DNA of 64,000 nt, taken from the NCBI RefSeq assembly GCF_000332055.1, contig NZ_ALVZ01000226.1:1-64000 (forward strand), in the 5' to 3' direction. The notes under the pieces are model-generated. The model was not told the origin of the DNA. It was given only the letters and a program-made list of their open reading frames with translations, and made no database searches. Positions 16,605-25,902 of the stretch are shown one piece after another. Source of the stretch: Xenococcus sp. PCC 7305. GTDB taxonomy: Bacteria > Cyanobacteriota > Cyanobacteriia > Cyanobacteriales > Xenococcaceae. The stretch's first letter is position 1, and each line of letters begins with the position of its first letter. A program made the position numbers and the translations under genes.

Positions 16605-19145
16605 TCACCGAGTCATGAAAGCATTGGTCGCTCGACAAGAATCAACATTTAACAATACTTCTGCGGGCAATTGAGAAAACCATTGATTGCTAAATTGCTC
16701 TAGGTTTTTGCTTTTTAAAAAACCGTTGATCATATCTTGCCATTGACGATCATTATCGGGAAGTAAAATCCCATAATAATCACAAGTTAGAGGTTGCTGA
16801 GGGAAGAGTAGATAATCACCACTGGTTAAGCCTTGGCGTTCGATTTCCTGGCTAGACAAAATGCTGCTACTGGCAAAGGCATCAATGGACTTATTTTGTA
16901 GAGCTCCTACTGCTCTGGCGATCGCATTTTCCCCTTCAAAATACATTTTTTCCGCTGTGGGATATTTTGCTTCAATGAACTTTTCTGTCGTGGTATTTCT
17001 AACTACACCAATAGTGAAATCTGCCAAATCTGCAATTTTCCCGACCTGCTCAGCCCAGTCACTAGAGACCAGAAACTTAGTTCCCGTGGCAAAGAAGGGT
17101 TGAGAGAAAGTGAGATCCTCAATATCATTCCTAATGGAATTGGGACCGCATTCGAGATGGACTTGGTCCTGTTGTACTAGTTGATAGCGATTTGAGACAT
17201 TAGAAGGCAATTTGACGACTTGAATCCCGCCAGGCCGGTTCAACGCTATTTCGAGATGCTGTTCTAGCGAATTGATAAAACTAGCACAGTAACCAGACCA
17301 ATTTGCATTTTCCTCTAGAAACCCGAAGGGTTTGGCATCGCTTCTTACCGCCACTTTTAGGACTCCAGTGCGCTCAATTTCCTCTAAAATTGACTCCTCT
17401 CGTGGGGCTTTAGCTACCGTCACAGGATTGGGCAGCAAGGGAAAAGGTGGCTTTTTGCCGTAGGCAGTTTCTAGTTGTTCTGGTTGCAAAGATTGAGTCA
17501 GATAAAGACGAATATCCGCTTCTTGGGACATCTTCTTAGTATGAGCCGCCGTGAGATAGGGTTTATATTCTGCTAATTCTCGTAGATGATAATTAAAGAA
17601 AGCAACCGACATTGTCTTGAGATAATCATAGGCGATCGCGCTTTGGCCATTTAGTTGGTTGGAACTATCCAGCGCAGGCATGCCCTCTAGTCCCACTTGC
17701 TCTACAGTAGAAAAATGAGTTCCTGGATCTAGTAAAGTAAAATACCGCTCGGGGGTTTCTAACCAGAAAAAAGGATGAATTTGATTTTGAACAGGGGGAA
17801 CCGTGGTGTCTTTGCTGCTAGACCAAATCATCGTGGGGATCTCAAGAGTGGCCATTCCCTCAGGGCCGAAAATTGGATTAGTTAGGGGATATACGGCAAA
17901 GACAGCCTTGATGCGAGGATCTCTTAACTGAAAACTAATCGGTGGGAGATGTTGCGCTTGGCACTGAAAGTAAAAACTAAAAACAGGGTTCAAATCGTCT
18001 TGACTGCATTCTGCTGCTAGTCTAGGTTGATTAATTTCTGCTCCTGCGATCGCAAGTGCACTATAACCCCCGAAAGAATAACCAAAAACGCCTACCTGCT
18101 CCAGATTGAGTTTAGCTGCCCATTGCGGGTCTTGGGCTGTCAAATTCTCTAATTCATCTAACAAGTAAGTCACATCCAAGGGACGACTAATAAATTCAGC
18201 AGGATTAATCCAACCGCTTAGTTCTCTATTGGGCGAGGCCATACGCTGAGCTAAATTAGTTCCATGATGCTCGATAGAGGCCACCGCATAACCAAAGGAG
18301 GCCAATTGTTGAGCTACATAGCCATAGGTATCTGGGGTCGCGCCAAAGCCTTGGGTGATAATGATTAAAGGAGCTGGGTCAGGATTGTCCTGGGGAAGAT
18401 ATAAGTCAAAATCTAAAGTATAGGAAGAAGCTAGTCCAATATTAATTGAGCGCAAACTATCAACTTCAAAAGACATTGTTTGCTTGCTTACTTGCCAAGG
18501 ACCAGGTTGGCTCAAATCTTCAAGTTGCGAGACATCGAGGCGCGAGTTTTGCGCTTCCGCTTCCGACTGCTGAATAATTTCTGTGACGACTGCTTTTTGA
18601 TAGCTAGATAACTTGGCTAAATCTCGTCCAATCTGAATTAAATAATCAGAGTCGAGATAAATATCTTTGGTGGGAAAATGACGTAAAAAATTAATTACCG
18701 TGAGACCTTCTTCCTCATCTGCTGCGGACAAAATTGCCGCGGCTCTCATGCCATAAAAGCCATTAACCCCAGGACTTATCTTGACAGCTTTACCTATCTT
18801 GTTAAGTATTTCTTCAGCTATGGGAAGACGGGCGTAACGGGCAAGAAAAGCAGGCTCAATGTCAAAGCGCTGTTGAAGAAGTTCTCGTAGTTGAACTTTG
18901 GTGGCCTCATCAAGACGATTGGTAATTAGAGCGAGATCAGAATTAGCTTGTCCTTGTTCGGCAAAAGTTTCCAGATCATCAACTGAAATAGCTAGTTGTA
19001 GCGGCCCGACAAAAGTCACAATTCTCTCCGCAGACAAAATCGGTTTGGGTCTGAGCAAAACTGCTATGGTACTTATGCCCATAAATAAACAAGCAGTTGT
19101 TACTAGATTAAGTAATCTCTGGTGATTGGCTTTCGTTGGAGACAT
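16605..19145 (-). CDS. Exported alpha/beta hydrolase (DUF1400 N-domain) fused to a solute-binding domain
   Basis: An 846-residue protein. An N-terminal hydrophobic segment (about 13-32) looks like a signal peptide or anchor. Next comes a DUF1400-type region, starting near AERIVTFVGPLQLAISVDDL, found in cyanobacterial hydrolases. An alpha/beta hydrolase follows with the nucleophile elbow GYSFGG (serine near residue 356) and a PAF-acetylhydrolase/dienelactone-like core ending with a THFST histidine (about 470). From about 580 to 835 there is a second, unrelated domain beginning ERTGVLKVAVRSDAKPFGF, which resembles family 3 (amino-acid type) periplasmic binding proteins. Joining an esterase to a ligand-binding domain in one exported chain is unusual; a split ORF or sequencing fusion cannot be excluded, but the frame is open throughout. 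Confidence 0.85.
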   Translation of the reverse strand: MSPTKANHQRLLNLVTTACLFMGISTIAVLLRPKPILSAERIVTFVGPLQLAISVDDLETFAEQGQANSDLALITNRLDEATKVQLRELLQQRFDIEPAFLARYARLPIAEEILNKIGKAVKISPGVNGFYGMRAAAILSAADEEEGLTVINFLRHFPTKDIYLDSDYLIQIGRDLAKLSSYQKAVVTEIIQQSEAEAQNSRLDVSQLEDLSQPGPWQVSKQTMSFEVDSLRSINIGLASSYTLDFDLYLPQDNPDPAPLIIITQGFGATPDTYGYVAQQLASFGYAVASIEHHGTNLAQRMASPNRELSGWINPAEFISRPLDVTYLLDELENLTAQDPQWAAKLNLEQVGVFGYSFGGYSALAIAGAEINQPRLAAECSQDDLNPVFSFYFQCQAQHLPPISFQLRDPRIKAVFAVYPLTNPIFGPEGMATLEIPTMIWSSSKDTTVPPVQNQIHPFFWLETPERYFTLLDPGTHFSTVEQVGLEGMPALDSSNQLNGQSAIAYDYLKTMSVAFFNYHLRELAEYKPYLTAAHTKKMSQEADIRLYLTQSLQPEQLETAYGKKPPFPLLPNPVTVAKAPREESILEEIERTGVLKVAVRSDAKPFGFLEENANWSGYCASFINSLEQHLEIALNRPGGIQVVKLPSNVSNRYQLVQQDQVHLECGPNSIRNDIEDLTFSQPFFATGTKFLVSSDWAEQVGKIADLADFTIGVVRNTTTEKFIEAKYPTAEKMYFEGENAIARAVGALQNKSIDAFASSSILSSQEIERQGLTSGDYLLFPQQPLTCDYYGILLPDNDRQWQDMINGFLKSKNLEQFSNQWFSQLPAEVLLNVDSCRATNAFMTR

Positions 19146-19278
19146 ATTGACTAGTAACTACTAATGTAAAAAATCTATTGTAACGACAACTACTAGTCCG
19201 ACAATTTGGGATTGGTGGATAGAAGTAAGCAATGGTCAGACTGAAATTCATTGTCAGCAAATTGAGAATTTCAGAATT

Positions 19279-19773
19279 TTAATATGCACCCTGTGAATAA
19301 GTAAGCTCATAACTGTGAGAGTAGACCTCGAATATAAGACCAAACGGATCTTCTACATAAACCATCTTGTATGGTTTCTCTCCAGGATAATACTCTCGAA
19401 TTGGCATTCTCTGTTTGCCCCCATGAGCCACTATTTTCTCAGTGAGCCCCTCTATATCAGGGTCCTGAACGCAAAAATGGAATGTGCTTGTTTTCCAATA
19501 TTCGAAATCCTTGGGTTTTTCGTTGTTTTTAAACTCAAACATTTCCACCCCGATTTTATCCCCTGTAGACATATGAGCGATTTTAAAAGAACCCCAACCA
19601 GTACCAAATACATCAATACACATTTGTCCTATCGGTGTTGCAGATTCTTCTGTGATTACGGTCGGTTTCATGATTAGATACCAACCCATAACCTTGCTAT
19701 AAAATTCGACGGCTTTCTCCACATCAGGAACGGAAATTCCAATATGTGAAAATGTTCTTGGATAATTACTCAC
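19279..19773 (-). CDS. VOC-family protein (glyoxalase/dioxygenase-like)
   Basis: 164 residues covering one vicinal oxygen chelate unit pair. Candidate metal ligands are the histidine in FSHIGISVPDVEKAVEFY (about 8-25), the histidine in TFHFCVQDPDIE, and the glutamate in FGLIFEVYSH near the C-terminus. The fold serves glyoxalase I, ring-cleaving dioxygenases and resistance proteins, and the substrate cannot be assigned. Monocistronic, divergent from the patatin gene with 179 bp between them. Spacing and the central insertion (about 55-90) make it longer than minimal glyoxalases. Confidence 0.8.
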   Translation of the reverse strand: MSNYPRTFSHIGISVPDVEKAVEFYSKVMGWYLIMKPTVITEESATPIGQMCIDVFGTGWGSFKIAHMSTGDKIGVEMFEFKNNEKPKDFEYWKTSTFHFCVQDPDIEGLTEKIVAHGGKQRMPIREYYPGEKPYKMVYVEDPFGLIFEVYSHSYELTYSQGAY

Positions 19774-19952
19774 GACATTTCTCTTTTGTTAAAGTTAATC
19801 ACTTGTCATATTAAAAGCTTCTAGAATATCTAGACTGTATCAATACCTACCCAGAATTTGGAGTCCTACATAGCTAGATGGCTCCAGCAGGAAGTAATGA
19901 CAAAGCCGTAATATAATACGCCAATGAGTTCATTTAATCACCGAGATTTTCT

Positions 19953-21860
19953 ATGGTTAAAGATTTTGGTTCATCTTCTATTTATACAAAGAACAGTAGT
20001 ACATCCTCGTCACTACTATCAGCGACCAAAGGAACAACCATCAATAAATTACAGCAAGCATCCGTCAAACTATTCTGTGTTCTTGGTTTGCTCACGGTCA
20101 ATGTTTTTGGCCAATCGTTAGTGGCCAGAGCTGCTGAAGTTAAAAATAATAATGAGACTGCTTCTTTAGATCAGATTATTTGTCTTGCTACTTCGGGCAA
20201 TGGTTACAATTGGGCTGCTACTTTTACTTGGGCCTCAGAAATGATTAGAGATGCGATCGCTCAAGCTCCTCCAGAAGCGAGGTTTAATGCGGCTTGTGTT
20301 TCGGGGGCAAGCTCGGGAAGTGCGTTTGTTTCTGTTTATGGTTCACTTTTAAACAATAAAAAATTATTTGCTCGTGGGGATTATAGTCCCCAAGATATGA
20401 CGAGAGCAGAAGCCCAGATTCTCTCTAAGTCTTTACTCTACATGGCCCTGGCTGCTGACTTTCGACCCGAAGTTACTAGGTTTTACGTTTCTAAAGATGG
20501 TGATTCTCAGCCTGTTCCCCCTTGGTGGAAATCCCAATTTACCCTCGAAAGAGTGATGCTAGATTTTGGCACTAGGGTCATGCTTGCCCAGAATATTTCT
20601 CTTACAGATATCAATCAAGTTGAGCAACTAGAGCAATTTGTTCAGTATCAGACTGTGGCTGAATTAGAAGCAGTAGCCAAAAATAAAGAAATTCGCAATC
20701 AATATCGTCAGGTCACCTTTGATATTTGGGAGCAATCTCAGGAGATTATTAACCAGCTTTATCAAAATGCTAATTATCCTAGAACAGCAAGAAAAGAAGA
20801 TCGGGATGATTTTCGTGATAATCCTGACCATCCTGTCCGCCAAGCTTTAGCCCAGCAACCTCCTGAGGGTATCTTAGCTATGACCTATGGAGAATTGGCC
20901 TATACTGAGTCCCAAGTTGATTATCAAAATATGCGCTCCCAGGCTCCTCCGGTAGATGTATTGGTGCCCTTTGTCTTTACGAGTGAAGCCACAGCCAAGA
21001 AAATTATTCGATCGCCTTTTTATCGCGCTCAGGTAACGGGACAAGATCCCTATGTAGATCAATATGTGATCTCTGTTGTGCCAGATTATTTCACCATGAT
21101 TCGCCATGGAGTGAGAGAGCCTAATCTGCTTCCTGTGGGACTCTATCGTGTTTCCCCTGCCATAGAAGGTACGGATCGCGAGTTTACAGCAGAGATCAGT
21201 AAGTTTTATCAACCCTTAGCGGAAGCACAATGGCAAAGTGAACCCAGCTTTAAACTATTTCCTAGTACTCGTAGTTTGTTGCAAGATGGCAAGTTACTCA
21301 ATGCTCAGATGGGGATTGCTGGGGGCTGGATCGACAGCTATGTTGGCGGACAAGCAACTCTTTATTTGGGGTCTGGTTACGCCAATGAAAAATCTAACTC
21401 TAATTTATATTATTCGACCTTTTCTGGCCAGGATGGGATGAGTAACTTTGCCCAGCAGGTAGTGAAAAAATATTTTGCGCCACAGGATTCTAAGCAGGCA
21501 ATTGCTGAGATTGAAGCCCACAGAGAGCATTTACCAGTATTGATAAATCGTTATCAGGAGTTTCATGCTAACCATGAAATTAGTTGGCAACCCATATTTG
21601 TTGATTGGTCGGTTCGCTTCTTTTCCGAAAACAAAAAACTGATAGGGAAAATCATTGGCAAGGTTGATAATGTTCTAAAGCTGGGATTTAACTATCTACC
21701 AGTGGCCAATACTAAGCAATCTAATTATCTTTTGGCGAGAACCATGAATGTTGTTCGTCAAACCCTTGGTCTTGATGAAGGGCAAGGTTATATTTTTGAT
21801 CGAGCATATGCAGATCGTCATTATCGGCAAAAGGTGCAACAGGAAGCAGAGTCTGACTGA
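19953..21860 (+). CDS. Exported patatin-like phospholipase/acylhydrolase
   Basis: 635 residues. After a Ser/Thr-rich start there is a hydrophobic stretch (about 37-58) ending in ARAAE, a likely signal peptide, though with an extended n-region. The domain begins with the glycine-rich IICLATSGNGYNWAA (about 76-90, oxyanion-hole role). The nucleophile elbow GASSG centres on Ser120, and the catalytic aspartate is probably Asp461 in GGWIDSYVGG, so the Ser-Asp dyad of patatins is present, with a DS instead of the usual DG/DA. The product would hydrolyse acyl lipids in the periplasm or outside the cell. The long insert between the dyad residues is unlike plant patatin. Ends 14 bp from the convergent MFS gene. 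Confidence 0.75.
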   Translation: MVKDFGSSSIYTKNSSTSSSLLSATKGTTINKLQQASVKLFCVLGLLTVNVFGQSLVARAAEVKNNNETASLDQIICLATSGNGYNWAATFTWASEMIRDAIAQAPPEARFNAACVSGASSGSAFVSVYGSLLNNKKLFARGDYSPQDMTRAEAQILSKSLLYMALAADFRPEVTRFYVSKDGDSQPVPPWWKSQFTLERVMLDFGTRVMLAQNISLTDINQVEQLEQFVQYQTVAELEAVAKNKEIRNQYRQVTFDIWEQSQEIINQLYQNANYPRTARKEDRDDFRDNPDHPVRQALAQQPPEGILAMTYGELAYTESQVDYQNMRSQAPPVDVLVPFVFTSEATAKKIIRSPFYRAQVTGQDPYVDQYVISVVPDYFTMIRHGVREPNLLPVGLYRVSPAIEGTDREFTAEISKFYQPLAEAQWQSEPSFKLFPSTRSLLQDGKLLNAQMGIAGGWIDSYVGGQATLYLGSGYANEKSNSNLYYSTFSGQDGMSNFAQQVVKKYFAPQDSKQAIAEIEAHREHLPVLINRYQEFHANHEISWQPIFVDWSVRFFSENKKLIGKIIGKVDNVLKLGFNYLPVANTKQSNYLLARTMNVVRQTLGLDEGQGYIFDRAYADRHYRQKVQQEAESD

Positions 21861-21874
21861 AAAATACTAAATAC

Positions 21875-23182
21875 TTAGAGAAGAGGCTCGCGACTTCGAT
21901 CGCTCATAAAACTAATTGCTGTTGCTGAGGTAAATGCCGCCAAGGACAAATAAAGGGCTGGAGCATAAGAATTGCCGCTAACTTCAATCAGCCAGGTGGC
22001 AATCAAAGGGGAAGTTCCCCCGACAATGCCAGCCCCTAAGTTCAAAGCAAGAGAATATGCCGTAAGACGGGTTTGGGAGGGAAATAGTTCCACCATCATC
22101 GCAGGAGAAGTACCTAGCAACATTCCAATCAGAAGTGCCAGCCAAATCTGAGCGATCCAAACCAAGAGAATATTTGCTTGGTGTAACAAGACAAAGGCGG
22201 GATAACTAGAGAGGGCAATTGTACTCATGGCAATCAACAACCAAGATTTACGTCGTAGAGTCCGATCCGACAACCATCCCATGAGGGGAATTATTCCTAT
22301 TAATAATGCGATCGCGACAGTGTTAATTAACAGAGCTTGGCCAAAAGCAATATCAGTAAAATTTGTTAAGTAAGTTGGCAAATAAACCAGTGCCAGATAG
22401 AAAATCACACTGTAACCACTAGAAAAAATCGTTGCTTGAATGATTGGAGTGACATCTTTCTTGAGAGCGCTCAGAAATGGTGTTTTGCTATCTAAATGAT
22501 GTTCCTGAAAAATCTCAGAAGCAGGCATATCTCTGCGCAGATAAAAGCCCACTAATCCCAATAACCCGCCGATCAAGAAAGGCAGGCGCCAACCCCAATT
22601 CTGAAGGCTAGATTCTGGCAAAAAATTTGCCATCAAGGTGACTATCCCCAATCCCAACAACATTCCCAACATTGAGCCCACATTAGCAAAACTAGCAGTA
22701 AAACCACGACGATCTTGGGGCGCAGTCTCCGCCACATAGGTTACTGACCCTGTAAATTCGCCTCCCACAGACAATCCCTGAATCAATCTTAAAAAAATCA
22801 AGGCAATCGGTGCTGCAATGCCAATTTGCTCATAGGTTGGCAATGTTCCCAATAAAAAAGTCGGAATTGCCATCAAGATCACTGAGAGAAATAGTTCTAT
22901 ACGACGATCAATGCGATCGCCTATATATCCAAAAACAACAGCCCCAATTGGTCGCAGAATAAATCCGGCAGCAAACACACCATAGGTTTCTAGTAGAGAA
23001 ATCACCTCATTTTCGTTGGGAAAAAATAGAGTTGAGAGAATCGGTGCAAAATAGCCAAAAAGGGCGAAATCATACCATTCAATAATGTTGCCAATAACAC
23101 CAGCTAGGACAACTATTTTAGTATTTTTAGGCTGATTTTCTGACTTATTATTTACAATTTGAGTTGTAGGTATTTGTGCCAC
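21875..23182 (-). CDS. MFS transporter, metabolite:H+ symporter type
   Basis: A 435-residue, twelve-helix inner-membrane transporter. The N-terminal block GNIIEWYDFALFGYFAPIL is typical of the metabolite:H+ symporter group (ProP, KgtP, ShiA). The loop 2-3 signature GYIGDRIDRR and the later WLSDRTLRRK are both present. Substrates in this group are organic acids, betaine, proline or shikimate; the sequence alone does not decide. Monocistronic, convergent with the patatin gene and divergent from the MscS pair. Confidence 0.9.
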   Translation of the reverse strand: MAQIPTTQIVNNKSENQPKNTKIVVLAGVIGNIIEWYDFALFGYFAPILSTLFFPNENEVISLLETYGVFAAGFILRPIGAVVFGYIGDRIDRRIELFLSVILMAIPTFLLGTLPTYEQIGIAAPIALIFLRLIQGLSVGGEFTGSVTYVAETAPQDRRGFTASFANVGSMLGMLLGLGIVTLMANFLPESSLQNWGWRLPFLIGGLLGLVGFYLRRDMPASEIFQEHHLDSKTPFLSALKKDVTPIIQATIFSSGYSVIFYLALVYLPTYLTNFTDIAFGQALLINTVAIALLIGIIPLMGWLSDRTLRRKSWLLIAMSTIALSSYPAFVLLHQANILLVWIAQIWLALLIGMLLGTSPAMMVELFPSQTRLTAYSLALNLGAGIVGGTSPLIATWLIEVSGNSYAPALYLSLAAFTSATAISFMSDRSREPLL

Positions 23183-23328
23183 TGACTGTTGCTGCTAAAT
23201 CTTAGGATATATTCACCTTAGCAGGTCTTAATAGAGCTATTACAACATTAGTTTGTATTATTAAGTGGTACTTGTTAATCATTATTCTATTTTTTCAATA
23301 AACTGTCTATTGCGTGCTGGTAATCAAA

Positions 23329-24471
23329 ATGACAATTTTCGGCTCAAAGGTAGAAGAAATATTTGCTTTTCTCTATAGAACAATCTATCAATCAAGTTTA
23401 CCTAATATTATTATTTTTCTCATCTTTGTCCTTCTCGCAATTACCATCGGACAAGTCGTCCCTATTTTGCTGAAGTTCATTCTGTATTTAGGAGATCTTC
23501 AAAAAGAGAAAAATCTCTATGTTCTCATTTTTAAGCCGGTTCGAGCCTCAATTAAGCTCTGTAGTACTTTAATCCTTATTTATTGGTCTATCTTGTTATG
23601 GCTTGAGGGATATCGAGAACTATATAAGGTTCTAGAACCGTTAGTTTCTTTTTTAGCTTTGATTGCTATTGCTTGGATGACTTCTCGGATCTTGGCGCAA
23701 TTGATCCGCGTTTACGGCATCAAGTTTATGCGTCAGTCTGGATTCGTAGTTAATGAAATGTTGTTGGCATTTGAAACCTTAGCTAATATCATGATTGGAT
23801 TTATTGCTATTGTTGTCTATGCTGAAACCCGTAATTTTTCTTGGGTTAGTTTGTTGGCGGGTATCTCTCTTGGGGGAGCAGCCCTTGGGTTAGCATTGTC
23901 TAACACTGTTGATGATTTTTTCGGTACGATTCTATTATTTTTAGACCGTCGTTTTTTACCTGGAGAATATATTCGCTTACCAGCATCGACTAGTGGGAGA
24001 GCCGAAGAAGTATTTGGAAGGGTCGAATCTATTGGTTGGCGCTCAACGACTATTCGCGTAGCTGGTAAAAACACTCTGTATATCCTGTCAAATCCTTTGT
24101 TGGCACGCGATGAAGTAGAAAATGTCAGTCGCGGCAAAAAAATCATGGTTTTAATTTATCTCGATTTTATGAAACAGCTGCAAGAACGAGAACAAGCATT
24201 GATCGAACAAGTGATTATCGAAAGTACCGAAAAATTATTTGGCATTGCTCCCGATAGCACTAATGTTAATTTTACCCAGCAGTTGGATCATGATTTGACC
24301 AGGGCGATGGTTAATTTCTCCATTTTAGGTTCAACGAAGAACTCAATTGAATTTAGAAAAAAAATTTTAGAATCTACCTATGAGGAAATATCAGAAAAAT
24401 TGAGAAATTTTGGGATTAAATTTGTAGCGCAAGAACCTAATATCTATGTCGAAGCCCCAATCACCATTTAA
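23329..24471 (+). CDS. MscS-type mechanosensitive channel
   Basis: About 380 residues. Several membrane segments lead to the pore-lining TM3 and beta domain region SLGGAALGLALSNTVDDFFGTI with VESIGWRSTTIR after it, the hallmark of MscS channels. These proteins open under membrane tension and release solutes on hypo-osmotic shock. The ATG at 23329 is preferred; an in-frame GTG at 23314 is an alternative. The 3' end overlaps the next gene, a second MscS homologue, by 26 nt, so the two are probably co-translated. They are too different to be a recent duplication. Confidence 0.9.
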   Translation: MTIFGSKVEEIFAFLYRTIYQSSLPNIIIFLIFVLLAITIGQVVPILLKFILYLGDLQKEKNLYVLIFKPVRASIKLCSTLILIYWSILLWLEGYRELYKVLEPLVSFLALIAIAWMTSRILAQLIRVYGIKFMRQSGFVVNEMLLAFETLANIMIGFIAIVVYAETRNFSWVSLLAGISLGGAALGLALSNTVDDFFGTILLFLDRRFLPGEYIRLPASTSGRAEEVFGRVESIGWRSTTIRVAGKNTLYILSNPLLARDEVENVSRGKKIMVLIYLDFMKQLQEREQALIEQVIIESTEKLFGIAPDSTNVNFTQQLDHDLTRAMVNFSILGSTKNSIEFRKKILESTYEEISEKLRNFGIKFVAQEPNIYVEAPITI

Positions 24472-25450
24472 GTATCATAATTATATAGAGCGTTTTGCTG
24501 CTTCTCCAATAGCTATCGCGTATAAACAAATAGTTGAACCTTATTTCTCTTTAATTCAGATATTTTGGGGATTGGCGATCGCTGAGTTCATTCTGTTGCT
24601 AGTAAAACCCATAGTTAATCTATCTTTTCTCGAAATCATTCTTAGTTTGAGTATTGGAATCACAACCTGTTATCTTGGCTATCAAATTATTGGCGATTAT
24701 TTTCGTCTCTATATTGGAAATTCTCTGGATAAAGGACGCAAGCTTGATGCCGAGTTTCTACTGGTTGCCAAATTCTCAATTAACTCAGCTCTAGTCTTCA
24801 TCGTCATTACTATCTTTGCTGTAACTCATGAGATCGATATTTTTGGTTTATTAGCGAGTATTGGGATTGGCGGGGTTGCGATTGCGTTTGCCGCTCAAAA
24901 AATCTTAGAGCAAATTATTGGTGGGATTGTCCTCTTTTTTGATAGTCCCTTTGCGATCGATGACTACATCAAACTTCCAGATGGAACTTTTGGCCGCGTA
25001 GAATCTATCGGTCTACGCCTAACGAAAATTCGCACTTCAGGTAAAGGAACTCTTGTCAGCGTTCCCAATAATTCTTTGACTCAAGAAAATGTGGAAAACT
25101 TTACGAATGCTGGCAAAATTATGGCAATGGTACATTTAACTTTTCCTCAAGGGATTAGTATTGATCAGAAAGCTCTGCTACATCAGCTTATTATCACTGC
25201 GAGCAAAGATATTTGGGGCATCGATCCCCGCAGCACTGCGATTAATTTTAGTGACTTAAATGCTGCTGATAAAATGCAAGCCCAGGTGAGTTTTTGCATT
25301 CTTAGTTCTGGTAATGAATTGTCAACGGAGCTCCGTAGTCAAATACTGCAAATCGCAGGAAGCAAAATTAGTAAGAAGTTAGACGAATTTGGTATTGCCC
25401 ATGAAATAAAACAACCCTCAGAGGCTATTAATTTACCTATAAATATCTGA
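24446..25450 (+). CDS. MscS-type mechanosensitive channel (second of pair)
   Basis: 334 residues with the MscS pore block LASIGIGGVAIAFAAQKILEQ followed by FAIDDYIKLPDGTFGRVESI and a cytoplasmic C-terminal vestibule. Its ATG lies inside the end of the preceding MscS gene (26-nt overlap), which argues for coupled expression and perhaps hetero-oligomers. Inner membrane. It matches the standard MscS topology more closely than its neighbour, which carries longer N-terminal helices. Confidence 0.9.
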   Translation: MSKPQSPFKYHNYIERFAASPIAIAYKQIVEPYFSLIQIFWGLAIAEFILLLVKPIVNLSFLEIILSLSIGITTCYLGYQIIGDYFRLYIGNSLDKGRKLDAEFLLVAKFSINSALVFIVITIFAVTHEIDIFGLLASIGIGGVAIAFAAQKILEQIIGGIVLFFDSPFAIDDYIKLPDGTFGRVESIGLRLTKIRTSGKGTLVSVPNNSLTQENVENFTNAGKIMAMVHLTFPQGISIDQKALLHQLIITASKDIWGIDPRSTAINFSDLNAADKMQAQVSFCILSSGNELSTELRSQILQIAGSKISKKLDEFGIAHEIKQPSEAINLPINI

Positions 25451-25493
25451 TAGTATATATGCAATATTAATATTACAATACTTTTTTATTATT

Positions 25494-25829
25494 TTAACCA
25501 ACAGCAAACTCGGTAAATTTGCGAACATCTGGGGGATGAAATGCTAGCACAATATCACTTTTAGGAATACCTGCTCTCAGTAAATCACTAGCAATCCCAT
25601 CCTCTAACCCATCTCGATGAATCCAAATTTTATTGTCAATAATTTCTAAATGAACCACACAGCCATGAATTTTTACGTCATCTTCCCAACCAATAGCCAT
25701 TAATAAATAATCTTTTCTATCATTACTAACAACTAATTTATGTTTGCGATCTTGATAGCGATAGGGAATATCTGCATATCCTTTCATAATAGGATAAATA
25801 ATATTATAAAAATTTGTCAACTGATCCAT
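25494..25829 (-). CDS. XisI-family protein, without a XisH partner
   Basis: A 111-residue soluble protein of the XisI family, named for a factor needed with XisF and XisH to excise the fdxN element in Anabaena heterocysts. Recognisable features are the start MDQLTNFYNIIYPIMKGYAD, the core DRKDYLLMAIGW and the end IVLAFHPPDVRKFTEFAV. XisI is normally encoded just after xisH, but no xisH-like frame lies upstream (25830-25902) and there is no excision element or recombinase in the window. XisH/XisI homologues are abundant in cyanobacteria without heterocysts and their general function is unclear. Solitary gene, perhaps a remnant. Confidence 0.85.
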   Translation of the reverse strand: MDQLTNFYNIIYPIMKGYADIPYRYQDRKHKLVVSNDRKDYLLMAIGWEDDVKIHGCVVHLEIIDNKIWIHRDGLEDGIASDLLRAGIPKSDIVLAFHPPDVRKFTEFAVG

Positions 25830-25902
25830 TGTAATATTACCTCCTTTTTCTGAATAACCTATTCCCTAATTGACTCTAGGTAATTTATTTTGCACAACTA
25901 AT

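Noticed and set aside
25494-25829. Evidence that the organism forms heterocysts
   Set aside because: XisI homologues are common in cyanobacteria without heterocysts, and no nif, het or fdxN gene is in the window.
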